Origin: Acidimicrobiia bacterium
Lineage (GTDB): Bacteria > Actinomycetota > Acidimicrobiia > Spongiisociales > Spongiisociaceae
Assembly (NCBI GenBank): GCA_009841075.1
Contig: VXMP01000013.1
Span: 1-45,026 of the forward strand
DNA: 45,026 bases
Reading direction: 5' to 3'
Shown here: piece by piece, positions 32,439 through 40,399 of the stretch
Position numbering within the stretch: the first letter of the stretch is position 1
How the letters are laid out: each line of letters begins with the position of its first letter
Position numbers and translations under genes: made by a program
The notes under the pieces: generated by a model
Told to the model about the DNA's origin: nothing
What the model saw: only the letters and a program-made list of their open reading frames with translations
Databases searched by the model: none

Positions 32439-35111
32439 ATGCATACTCTTATTTCCGGCCTGTCCAAAGCCGTCCAGAGGTTCCCTCGGCTGATTATTTT
32501 CCTCACGGTGGCGGTCACCTTGGTTCTGGGCGGACTATCACAGAACTTTACGCCGGCGGAGGACAGCAACGACGCCTTTGCCCCTGATGCCCCCGAGCTG
32601 GCCGCTACCGAACGCATATCGGACTTGTTCGGGGAGGAGTCGACCGGAAGCGTAATGCAGGTGATCCTCCAGTACGAGGGTGGCAACCTGTTCAGCCGGG
32701 CCGGGTTGGACGCCGTCGAGGACCTTACCGGCACCATCGAGTCGGGCGCTTTAACCGACCGGCTGACCGAAGGCCCACCAAGTCCGGTAGTCGCCTTCCT
32801 GGGACCGGCCCTGATCGAGGCCAACGACCGAGACGTTGATCCCGCCACCGACGAAGAGGTGCGCCGGTTCTTCCTGGACGGCTACGCCGCCATGCCCCCC
32901 GGCCAGTCGGGATTCATCGAGCAGATGGTCCCCTCGGATGCCGACCTGAACGCTCCCTATACCGACCAGGGGTTGTTGGTGATCTTCACGCGGGGTGGAG
33001 AGCCGGGCGACGACTACACCATGTTCCAGGAGGAGAGCGAGTTGGCCGCCGACGAAATAGAGGCCACACCGCTACCCCCCGGAATCACCGCCAAGGCGTT
33101 CTCGTTTGAGCTGCTTTTCTCCAGCAACGACGAGTTCCAGTCGGAGATCGGCCGTCTGTTCGGAACCGCCGGATTGATCATTACCCTGGTTTTGGCCCTG
33201 GTCTTCCTAATCCAACCCCGGCGTCGAACGGGCCGCCTGGTCGCCCGATTGGGCATCCTGCTGGTAGCCGCCTCCATCGTGGTGGTGGTGCTCCCCACCC
33301 TGGGCGTCATTCTCGACAGTGTCTTTCCGGATTCGCTTAAGGACTGGCCGTCCGACCTGCTCTTCCCCTTGGCCGCCACCTTGCTGCTGGTTCTCTTCCT
33401 GGTCTGGGCTTTCATCGACAAAGGCCTGCGCCGCACCACCGCCGATACCGTCCTCACCCTGATAGCCATCCTGTTCGCCATCTCCTGGATGAACGGGGTG
33501 GGGTATCTACTGTTCGAGGACATGAGCCCTATGGCTCAGATTCTTCCCATCCTGCTCATCGGGCTGGGAGTGGACTATTCCATCCATGTCACCTCCCGAT
33601 ATCGGGAGGAGGTTTCCGGCGGGGCCTCGGTGGACGATTCGGTCGCCAAGGCCATCCGAACCGTGGGCATAGCCTTGATTCTGGCCACCATCACCACCGC
33701 GGTCGGCTTCTTGACCAACGTCATAAACGAAATCCCCGCCCTGAGGGAGTTTGGGGCCTTGGCGGCGATAGGAATAGTGGCCTCCTGCACCTTGATGCTG
33801 ACCTTGATCCCGGCGGTTCGCACCGTCTTGGACCGCCGAGGGATGGCCCGGGAGACGATGGAAAGCGAGCGGCTCAAAGGAGGAGACAGTCGGGCCCTGG
33901 GCAGGAACATCGGCCGGGTGGCCGGCATCGCCCGGCGGGTACCGGCCGCCGCTTTGGCCGTTTCCATAGTTTTGGGCGGGTTTGGCCTGTGGGGCTGGTC
34001 CCAGCTGGAGAGCAAGTTTTCGTTCCTTGATTTCATCCCGGTCAACTCTCCGCTGCGCAGCACCTTCGAAGGTCTTATCGCCGACTTCGGGGGTGGCTTC
34101 GGCGAGACCACCCAGGTGCTGATCGAAGGGGATGTGTCCTCCGCAGCCGCCTGGAATGCCATGGTCACCGCCGACCAGGAAGTGCGGGACACGCCCGATA
34201 TCCTCTTGTTCGGCAACGACCCCTCCGGAACTTCACCGGTGGCGGTGATCCGGCAGATGTCACGCCCGGGGGCACCCGGTTCTTCGGACCTGGTGGTGCA
34301 AACCATGCAGACCCTGGGTCTGGACCCTGGTTCCCTCCGAGCTCCCGCCGGGGCCGATCTGAGCGTTCTGTACGATGCCGCCCTGGAGGACAACCCGGAC
34401 GGGGCGGGAGAGGTTCTGCATCATGGCGACACCGGATATGACGCCGCCCTGTTCGATTTCACCACCCAGGCCGGCGAGGCAAGAGCCGGCGATCTGAGGC
34501 TTAACCTGATCGACGACTTCGATGAGGTACGTTCGGCGGGACTGTCGGCCGTGGCTACCTCGGACGAAATCATCCAGGATGTAGTGGTCACCACCCTGAG
34601 GAACTCCCAGGTTTCCTCGCTGGTGTTGACCCTGTTGGCGGCTTTGGTGCTGCTGGTGGTGAACTTCTGGTATGAGGCGCGCCGTCCCTTGCTAGGGGTG
34701 ATAACCACCTTCCCGGTGGTGTTGGTAGTGCTGTGGTCGTTCGGCCTGATGGCGGCCTTCGGGATAGCATTTGGTCCGGTTACCGCCACCATCTCGGCCT
34801 TGGCGATCGGTATCGGTATCCCCTACATGATCCATATAACCCATCGTTTCCTGGAGGACATCAAGCGCCTCCCCGATATCGGAACCGCCATCGGCTCCAC
34901 TTTGAAACACACCGGCGGGGCTTTGGCCGGGTCGGCCCTTACGACCGTAGCCGGATTCGGGATCCTGGTTACCTCCACCACCATCCCCTTCCGACAGTTC
35001 GGATTCGTAACCGCCTACACCATCCTGCTGGCCATGTTGGCCGCCCTATTACTGCTGCCTTCCCTACTGGTTCTATGGGCCCGTTGGCACCAAGGTAGAG
35101 AGGCCGGATAA
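32439..35111 (+). CDS. MMPL/RND-superfamily exporter
   Basis: An 890-residue transporter with two similar halves, each one helix, a large extracellular domain and five more helices (12 in all). First half: helix at about 15-33 after RFPRLIIFLTV, extracellular AEDSNDAFAPDAPEL; then IGLGVDYSIHVTSRYREE, the family's helix 4 proton-relay area with Asp. Second half: LAIGIGIPYMIHITHRFLED, where the Asp is replaced by Pro, and GGALAGSALTTVAGFGIL. It resembles MMPL proteins and the archaeal/actinobacterial 'predicted RND exporters' that move lipids or hydrophobic compounds by proton force. The substrate is unknown. No strong ribosome binding site precedes the ATG. Confidence 0.9.
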   Translation: MHTLISGLSKAVQRFPRLIIFLTVAVTLVLGGLSQNFTPAEDSNDAFAPDAPELAATERISDLFGEESTGSVMQVILQYEGGNLFSRAGLDAVEDLTGTIESGALTDRLTEGPPSPVVAFLGPALIEANDRDVDPATDEEVRRFFLDGYAAMPPGQSGFIEQMVPSDADLNAPYTDQGLLVIFTRGGEPGDDYTMFQEESELAADEIEATPLPPGITAKAFSFELLFSSNDEFQSEIGRLFGTAGLIITLVLALVFLIQPRRRTGRLVARLGILLVAASIVVVVLPTLGVILDSVFPDSLKDWPSDLLFPLAATLLLVLFLVWAFIDKGLRRTTADTVLTLIAILFAISWMNGVGYLLFEDMSPMAQILPILLIGLGVDYSIHVTSRYREEVSGGASVDDSVAKAIRTVGIALILATITTAVGFLTNVINEIPALREFGALAAIGIVASCTLMLTLIPAVRTVLDRRGMARETMESERLKGGDSRALGRNIGRVAGIARRVPAAALAVSIVLGGFGLWGWSQLESKFSFLDFIPVNSPLRSTFEGLIADFGGGFGETTQVLIEGDVSSAAAWNAMVTADQEVRDTPDILLFGNDPSGTSPVAVIRQMSRPGAPGSSDLVVQTMQTLGLDPGSLRAPAGADLSVLYDAALEDNPDGAGEVLHHGDTGYDAALFDFTTQAGEARAGDLRLNLIDDFDEVRSAGLSAVATSDEIIQDVVVTTLRNSQVSSLVLTLLAALVLLVVNFWYEARRPLLGVITTFPVVLVVLWSFGLMAAFGIAFGPVTATISALAIGIGIPYMIHITHRFLEDIKRLPDIGTAIGSTLKHTGGALAGSALTTVAGFGILVTSTTIPFRQFGFVTAYTILLAMLAALLLLPSLLVLWARWHQGREAG

Positions 35112-35146
35112 CAGAGTGCGATTGGGGGAGCTTCGGGTTGGCGGTA

Positions 35147-35716
35147 CTACTCTTCCAGCCAGTTGGAGGACTGTTCCAGCAGCCAAATGCTCAGTACGTG
35201 GGCGCATTCGAGGACTTCGCACATATTGATCTCCCGGATGTACAAATCCAGGAGGCGACAGTCGACCCGACCCACCAGCGACAGGCTGCGCTGCGAGGGA
35301 TCGGTCACCGACATGAAGGTGTCGGTGGCAGATACCTCAACCGGCAGGGTGGTACCGGAAACACCGGCCAACTCGGTGGCAAGAACCAGCAGATCAGGGG
35401 GGTTGGGAAGGGGAGGTAGCGACCATTTGAAGTACAGCGGAAGTTCCAGCATGATGTCTTCTTGCTGGTCTATTTCCATCCCATGCTCGGCCAGAAGGTC
35501 TTCGAAGGCCAGGATGGTTCTCGGCTCCACTTCCAAAATCATCAGCATCTCCAGCGGTCCTTCGCAGGCCTCGGCCGGGTGCAGATCAACCTCCCAGACC
35601 TGGCCCAACGAGTAGGACTCGATGAAGTGTTTTTCGGCATGGATATGGAAGCCATGATCGGCGGCATGGACTTTCATATCAATGATGAAACCGGCGATAT
35701 CAACCGTCATGCCCAT
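35147..35716 (-). CDS. Conserved-looking hypothetical protein
   Basis: A 189-residue soluble, acidic protein that I do not recognise. It starts MGMTVDIAGFIIDMKVHAADHGFHIHAEKHFIES, giving alternating strands and several His, and contains a Pro-rich LPPLPNPPDLL in the middle and a Cys-containing helix MCEVLECAHVLSIWLLEQS near the end. No signal peptide. The ATG at 35716 has GGAGGG about 11 bases upstream; an ATG two codons later is possible. It is convergent with the MMPL gene. The 154 bases upstream are markedly AT-rich and hold no gene. Confidence 0.75.
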   Translation of the reverse strand: MGMTVDIAGFIIDMKVHAADHGFHIHAEKHFIESYSLGQVWEVDLHPAEACEGPLEMLMILEVEPRTILAFEDLLAEHGMEIDQQEDIMLELPLYFKWSLPPLPNPPDLLVLATELAGVSGTTLPVEVSATDTFMSVTDPSQRSLSLVGRVDCRLLDLYIREINMCEVLECAHVLSIWLLEQSSNWLEE

Positions 35717-35870
35717 TTAAACCTGAACCCTCCGATATTTATGGATCCGTATTTTTATCCTAGTTGAATTTTTTATAACCATTTTCCTATATTATAAAGC
35801 CATTAATCTTCTAAACAAACCCGAAACCCTGGCCTTTTTTTGAAGTGCATCCGAGTTCGCGGAGGCCGGT

Positions 35871-36932
35871 TCATGGGCGAACCTCGTAATAGTTGTGGGT
35901 CGGGTCATCTTCAAGGCGGAACTCTCGGAAAAAGGTAAAACCGGCCGACCTCACGGTCCGTTCGGCCTCGGCGGGATGGAATCCTAATGTTCCCAGCCCG
36001 GCAGCCCCCTCCTCCGAAGCGGCCGAGAGCAAACACGCCGTAATGCTGTAGCCGTATTGCATGGCCAGCATGGGGTTTTTCAGGTTGGTTTCGTAATCAT
36101 CGGAACAATGCACGTCTTTGATCAGCCAGATTCCCTCTTCCTTTATAGCTCGGCGGATGGCGGCCGCAACCCGGTCCGGAAAGGGTACGTCGTGCATGCA
36201 GTCCAGGGTCAAAACCAGGTCATAACGGGCGTCATCGGGAAGGTCTTCCCCCTTGGCTTGATGAAGAACCGCGTTGGGAAGCCCTCGCAGACGGGATTGC
36301 GCTCTACGGCAGGCCGGGCCGGATGGCTCATAGCCTTCGACCATACTGGCCGGGAAACGTTCGGCCAGGGCTTGGACGGTGATTCCTCCCCCACTTCCCA
36401 CCTCCCCGATCCGGCAACCTGTCTCCAACCTTTCCACCAGCCCGTCCACCTGAGGTAAAACCTGTTCGACCAAGAATGTACCCACCCAGGCTCGGTTGAG
36501 ACGGTCGATCTGGCGGGCCACCGTTTCCCCCATATCGTGATAGGTAACCCCGACACCGGTGCGGAAGGCGGTGGCTATCTCCTCAATACGCTCGGGCGGA
36601 AACCCACCTATAAAAGCGCCCGCCGAAAAGGAAAGCACCCCCTCGTTAACCAGCGTCTCTTCGCCCTCGGCGGTTAAGCAGAACTTGGCTTCCGGGGTTC
36701 GCTCGATCAGCCCGGCGGCAGATTGACTGTGCAGCCATTCCCGTACCCAGCGTTCTGATAATCCGGTCCGCTCGGCCAGCTGATGGGAAGTCATCTCCGC
36801 GCCTCCGGCCATGGCCTGGTAGAGGCCCAAACGATCGCCCAGGTGGACCATCAGGCTCACCATTTCACCCTGTTTATATTGCCAAACCTTGAGTAGATAT
36901 TGTTTCAGCCGGTCAGGGTCTACGGTTCGCAT
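35871..36932 (-). CDS. SAM-dependent methyltransferase with N-terminal winged helix (Rv2258c-like)
   Basis: A 353-residue protein. The N-terminal part (about 10-100) is a winged-helix dimerisation domain: GDRLGLYQAMAGGAEMTSHQLAERTGLSERWVREWLHSQSAAGLIE. The C-terminal Rossmann domain has the SAM motif IGEVGSGGGITVQALAERFP (about 172-190), the acidic residue after it in VEGYEPS, and LVLTLDCMHDVPFPDRV. This layout is that of mycobacterial Rv2258c and O-methyltransferases of the same class. The acceptor, probably a small molecule, is unknown. The ATG at 36932 gives a full-length domain. Transcribed alone, with AT-rich spacer on its 3' side. Confidence 0.87.
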   Translation of the reverse strand: MRTVDPDRLKQYLLKVWQYKQGEMVSLMVHLGDRLGLYQAMAGGAEMTSHQLAERTGLSERWVREWLHSQSAAGLIERTPEAKFCLTAEGEETLVNEGVLSFSAGAFIGGFPPERIEEIATAFRTGVGVTYHDMGETVARQIDRLNRAWVGTFLVEQVLPQVDGLVERLETGCRIGEVGSGGGITVQALAERFPASMVEGYEPSGPACRRAQSRLRGLPNAVLHQAKGEDLPDDARYDLVLTLDCMHDVPFPDRVAAAIRRAIKEEGIWLIKDVHCSDDYETNLKNPMLAMQYGYSITACLLSAASEEGAAGLGTLGFHPAEAERTVRSAGFTFFREFRLEDDPTHNYYEVRP

Positions 36933-37004
36933 ATATGGTTTTCGTTTGGGTAAACAGGTTGGAAGTTTAGGTACCGGGCGGACGATGTGCCGCTCTGTCG
37001 AGTT

Positions 37005-37559
37005 CTAATTCATTCTAGGATCGGCCGGGTAGGTGGCGAACCAGGTGTATCGGCCACCGGCCCGTCTCAGTACCTCCTCCCAAAGGGTCTCGGGGGCTTC
37101 TGTGAACACGTCATCGGCTTGGGCATCCACCACGAACCACCCGTTGGAAGACAGCTCCGACTCCAGCTGCTTCGGCCCCCATCCGCTGTATCCGGCGAAA
37201 ATCCGGGTTTCGAGAGGGGAGTCCCGTTCGGGTTCCGACTCCAGGTCGATCACCTTGATGCCCAACACCTCCGGCCATCCCTCCATCGGCACCGTCCCCG
37301 GACCTCGCGCCAGGCCGATCCCACCCCCCTCGCCTACCGGCCCACCCACGAACACCACCTTAGGCAGAACCGCTACCGACCACCACCCGGGCAGATGATC
37401 CAGCAGATCGGCCCCGCTGGGACGGTTCAACACCAGCCCCACCGCCCCCTCCTGACTGTGCTCGATCATCAAAACCACCGTGCGGGCAAAGTTGGGGTCC
37501 AACATCCCCGGCATGGCCACCAGCAACTGGCCGGCCAGCGACTCAAACTCTTCACTCAT
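37005..37559 (-). CDS. YqgE/AlgH family protein
   Basis: A 184-residue protein with the complete family pattern: SLAGQLLVAMPGMLDPNFARTVVLMIEHSQEGAVGLVLNRPS at the start, VFVGGPVGEGGGI in the middle, RIFAGYSGWGPKQLESELSSNGWFVVDA later, and a C-terminal LWEEVLRRAG. The role of YqgE/AlgH is not well established. The open frame runs another 62 codons upstream, but the family sequence begins at the ATG at 37559, so the longer form is rejected. Upstream lies a region that may hold an IS relic. Confidence 0.92.
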   Translation of the reverse strand: MSEEFESLAGQLLVAMPGMLDPNFARTVVLMIEHSQEGAVGLVLNRPSGADLLDHLPGWWSVAVLPKVVFVGGPVGEGGGIGLARGPGTVPMEGWPEVLGIKVIDLESEPERDSPLETRIFAGYSGWGPKQLESELSSNGWFVVDAQADDVFTEAPETLWEEVLRRAGGRYTWFATYPADPRMN

Positions 37560-37970
37560 TCGGAATACTCGCACATGGCAGGACGAATCTTGCCACATCC
37601 AGCCCACAATTTTCATCTCACCATGCTCATCACGCCCTTCTACGATTTCTGGCGGGATGAGGTCGGGTCGGAATGAGTGGTCGATATTCCAGAGCCAGGA
37701 ACGATTTAGGTCTTCTGATCCGAGAGGGGGTTGAAAATGTCCCACCTCCCATATACGTTGTGATTGCCGGGTGCCGAAGGTCGGCCAAGGGGCAGAAAGG
37801 TAAGGTGTGTGTCGTGGAGATGACTCAGTGGATACAGAGTAAAACTTGCCTGGGAGTGCGCGTACCCGTTGACACCTTAAGGGCTAATATCGGGCGGCAA
37901 GGGATCCGACCATCTGAGCCATCTTGCCGGCTTTGTGGAGTAGCACCATGATTGGCCCCATCAGGGGAGC
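37560..37970. other. Gap with IS-end-like sequence before the type II RM pair
   Basis: About 410 bases with no convincing gene. At 37727-37750 GGGGGTTGAAAATGTCCCAC resembles the ends seen at 6577 and 22683, and GGGACATTTTCA-type ends are common among actinobacterial insertion sequences. About 65 bases further a GTG (37814) opens VEMTQWIQ, which could be a decayed transposase start. It is followed by AGGGGA just before the methyltransferase ATG. This is a suggestion only; no inverted partner was found on the far side of the endonuclease gene. Confidence 0.35.
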
Positions 37971-38795
37971 ATGATTATTGAAGGGGATGCCGCCGCAGTG
38001 CTGCAGACCTTACCGGGTCAATCGGTGCAATTGATTGTGACCTCACCCCCTTATGCCGATCAGCGGAAATCTACATACGGTGGAATCCATCCCAATGAAT
38101 ATGTGGCTTGGTTTATGGAGCGCGCCGGGGAGATGTGGCCGGTTTTGCGAGATGAGGGCACCTTTGTGCTCAATATCAAAGAGGGAGCAGTCAACGGAGA
38201 ACGCCACACCTATGTTCTCGATCTAATCCAGGCTATGCGATCAGCCGGCTGGCTTTGGACGGAAGAGTTCATTTGGCATAAGAAGAACTCCTATCCCGGC
38301 AAGTGGCCAAACCGGTTCCGTGATTCCTGGGAGAGATTACTGCAATTTAACAAGCAGCGTAAGTTTGCGATGTATCAGGAAGAGGTCATGGTGCCGGTAG
38401 GGGATTGGGCTAAACGGCGCTTGAACGAACTAAGCGAAACCGACCTGACTCGGGATGAATCAGCCACGGGAAACGGTTTTGGGAAAAATGTGTCCAACTG
38501 GGTGGGCCGTGATCTTGTATATCCGACCAATGTTCTGCACATGGCTACCGAGTGTGGAAATCGCAAGCATTCGGCCGCGTTTCCTGAATCCTTGCCCTCC
38601 TGGTTTATCCGCCTTTTTACCACTGTTGGTGATGTGGTTCTGGATCCTTTTTGCGGTTCGGGCACCTCGGTGGCGGCTGCTATCAAACTGAACCGTATCG
38701 GGGTCGGTATAGACATTGACAAAGACTTCTGCCATATTTCCCGCCAAAGGGTAGATGCTGCCACCTTAGAATCTTGTAAATTGTCACTACTTTAA
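37971..38795 (+). CDS. Type II DNA methyltransferase, beta class (N4-cytosine or N6-adenine)
   Basis: A 274-residue modification enzyme. The catalytic motif IV TSPPY (residues 24-28) comes first, and the AdoMet motif I DPFCGSGT (225-232) near the C terminus, the circular order of beta-class enzymes. The stretch after TSPPY, ADQRKSTYGG, is like PvuII-type N4-cytosine methylases, so N4-methylcytosine is slightly favoured over N6-methyladenine. The ATG at 37971 has AGGGGA close before it and overlaps an 8-codon mini-ORF (ATGA). It is followed after 33 bases by its presumed partner endonuclease and protects the host from it. The target sequence is unknown. Confidence 0.92.
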   Translation: MIIEGDAAAVLQTLPGQSVQLIVTSPPYADQRKSTYGGIHPNEYVAWFMERAGEMWPVLRDEGTFVLNIKEGAVNGERHTYVLDLIQAMRSAGWLWTEEFIWHKKNSYPGKWPNRFRDSWERLLQFNKQRKFAMYQEEVMVPVGDWAKRRLNELSETDLTRDESATGNGFGKNVSNWVGRDLVYPTNVLHMATECGNRKHSAAFPESLPSWFIRLFTTVGDVVLDPFCGSGTSVAAAIKLNRIGVGIDIDKDFCHISRQRVDAATLESCKLSLL

Positions 38796-38828
38796 TCTTA
38801 TAGATTAGATATATAGCACCAGTTATAA

Positions 38829-39608
38829 ATGTTAGCGAACCCCGTCCTGGCCGAATTAGTTGCCCGTCATATAACGGAGTTCGGAGAAAGGCATAAAACT
38901 TCTATAGAGAAAATATCTTTAATAAGACTACTTGCAAAGAAGAACCCGTATTTATTTATAGCCCGTCAGGTAAATACACTATCTGATCTGGCGCAGGAAC
39001 TGGCCACGGCCACCTTGTCCTCCTCGGAAGAGACCATGTTTGGCAATACGCTAGAAGCCATAGCTATAGACATATGTGCAGTTACCTATGGTGGACATAA
39101 GTCAGCGGCTACTGGAATAGATCTAGAATTCATGGACGGGTCCTGTCGCTATCTCATATCCATAAAATCGGGGCCTAACTGGGGAAATTCCAGTCAGGTC
39201 AAACGACTGAAACAAGACTTTGCCAGGGCGGTCGCTCTAATCAGGCAGAACAATCCCACGGTCAATGTTTTAGCTGTTAACGGATGTTGTTACGGTTCTG
39301 GATCTACAGATTACGGCACCTACCGTAAGGTCTGTGGGCCATCATTCTGGGAATTGATCTCCGGTGATCCAGATCTATATCTTCGGCTTGTAGAGCCGAT
39401 ACGTACCGCCGCCTCCAACGGATTCGTTACCGAACGAGCTCAACTTATAGAACGATTAGCGGCCGAGCTCGCCGAGTCGTGGACGTTGCTGATGGGCAAC
39501 TTGACTGGGCGCTTATTGTTAGAGGGAGGGGTGGGTAGGCCAAAGCCTGTACCTACCGATTGCCTGGTTCGCCGGTGCTCAGCCCCTTCTACATTTCTGG
39601 CCGAATAA
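38829..39608 (+). CDS. Type II restriction endonuclease, PmeII-like
   Basis: A 259-residue endonuclease directly downstream of the methyltransferase. The segment GIDLEF (D98, E100), then SIKSGPNWGNSSQ (K113), looks like the PmeII-family PD-(D/E)XK core, with Ser in the middle acidic position; a typical NGCCYGSGSTDYGTY and FWELISGDPDLYLRLVEPI follow. The gene uses visibly more A/T-rich codons (ATA, AAA, AGA) than neighbouring housekeeping genes, a sign of transfer. The last 30 residues, after AAELAESW, do not look family-like and may be read-through into flanking DNA. Recognition site not determinable here; the family assignment is from memory of its motif. Confidence 0.8.
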   Translation: MLANPVLAELVARHITEFGERHKTSIEKISLIRLLAKKNPYLFIARQVNTLSDLAQELATATLSSSEETMFGNTLEAIAIDICAVTYGGHKSAATGIDLEFMDGSCRYLISIKSGPNWGNSSQVKRLKQDFARAVALIRQNNPTVNVLAVNGCCYGSGSTDYGTYRKVCGPSFWELISGDPDLYLRLVEPIRTAASNGFVTERAQLIERLAAELAESWTLLMGNLTGRLLLEGGVGRPKPVPTDCLVRRCSAPSTFLAE

Positions 39609-39625
39609 GGTTGGGGCGATTTCTT

Positions 39626-40090
39626 ATGGATGATTTTGCCCTCTACCAACATACCCAGTCCTGGCCTCGGGCCTTTGTAACCGCCATTTACCTGTTTGTG
39701 ATGGCGGCTTTTATCTCAATGTTGCTGTCCGCCGAGAGTGGGGCAATATGGTGGGCTTTGCTCTTTGTATCCGTTATTTCCCTGGTCATAGGGACCTTTT
39801 CTCGCCTTACGGTCACGGTAACCTACCAGGAGCTCCGGCTGGCCTTCCGGTTCGGATGGCCTTCGAAACTGTTTGAGCTTTCCCGGATTTCTGCGGCGGA
39901 GTACCACCGTGTCCCCTGGTGGTACGGGTTGGGAATCCGCATAACCTCCAAGGGCTGGATGTGGAGGATCTGGGGTGCCGACACAGTTCTGCTCACCCTT
40001 CCCGATCGACAGTTTGTGATCGGGACCGACGATGTGGACGGTCTTTTGCGAGCCCTGGGCCGGTCGGGTCACGAAACAGACACCGGTTAA
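39626..40090 (+). CDS. Two-helix membrane protein with PH-like domain
   Basis: A 154-residue protein. Two membrane helices near the N terminus (FVTAIYLFVMAAFISMLL and GAIWWALLFVSVISLVIGTF) are followed by a cytoplasmic domain with VTYQELRLAFRFGWPSKLFELSRISAAEYHRVPWWYGLGIRI, the pattern of bacterial PH-like domains (DUF3093/YdjM-type). The ATG at 39626 is preferred over upstream in-frame starts inside the endonuclease gene. gatC begins ten bases after its stop, so it may be in the gatCAB operon. No specific function known. Confidence 0.78.
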   Translation: MDDFALYQHTQSWPRAFVTAIYLFVMAAFISMLLSAESGAIWWALLFVSVISLVIGTFSRLTVTVTYQELRLAFRFGWPSKLFELSRISAAEYHRVPWWYGLGIRITSKGWMWRIWGADTVLLTLPDRQFVIGTDDVDGLLRALGRSGHETDTG

Positions 40091-40100
40091 CCTTCCGTCT

Positions 40101-40397
40101 GTGTCTGTAGAAATCGACATTGCCCATGTGGCTCGCCTGGCCCGACTGGACCTGTCGGAAGAGGATCTGGACACCTACGGCCGCCAATGCCAGGAGCTTC
40201 TGGAACACGTGGCCCGAATCCAAGCCATCGACACCACCGGCATTTCTTCCACCTCCCACCCTCTACCCCTTACCAATCGGTTCCGGGAGGATGAGGTAAC
40301 CACCGAGAGCGGCTTGGGTCGACAAGATGTGCTCGACCAGGCTCCAGACACCGAAGGCCCCTACTTTCGGGTTCCGCCTGCCCTTGAGGAAGACTGA
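40101..40397 (+). CDS. gatC: Aspartyl/glutamyl-tRNA(Asn/Gln) amidotransferase subunit C
   Basis: Small subunit that stabilises GatA and GatB. The 98-residue protein starts VEIDIAHVARLARLDLSEEDLDTYGRQCQELLEHVARIQAIDT and ends APDTEGPYFRVPPALEE, matching the family throughout. The GTG at 40101 is chosen because the family homology starts there; there is no clear ribosome binding site. It is followed by gatA after two bases, then gatB overlapping gatA, giving the C-A-B order of the operon. The complex converts Glu-tRNA(Gln) or Asp-tRNA(Asn) to the amide form. Confidence 0.93.
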   Translation: MSVEIDIAHVARLARLDLSEEDLDTYGRQCQELLEHVARIQAIDTTGISSTSHPLPLTNRFREDEVTTESGLGRQDVLDQAPDTEGPYFRVPPALEED

Positions 40398-40399
40398 AG

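Noticed and set aside
37560-37745. N-terminal extension of the YqgE protein by 62 residues
   Set aside because: YqgE family sequence starts at the ATG at 37559, and the extension reaches into the IS-like stretch.
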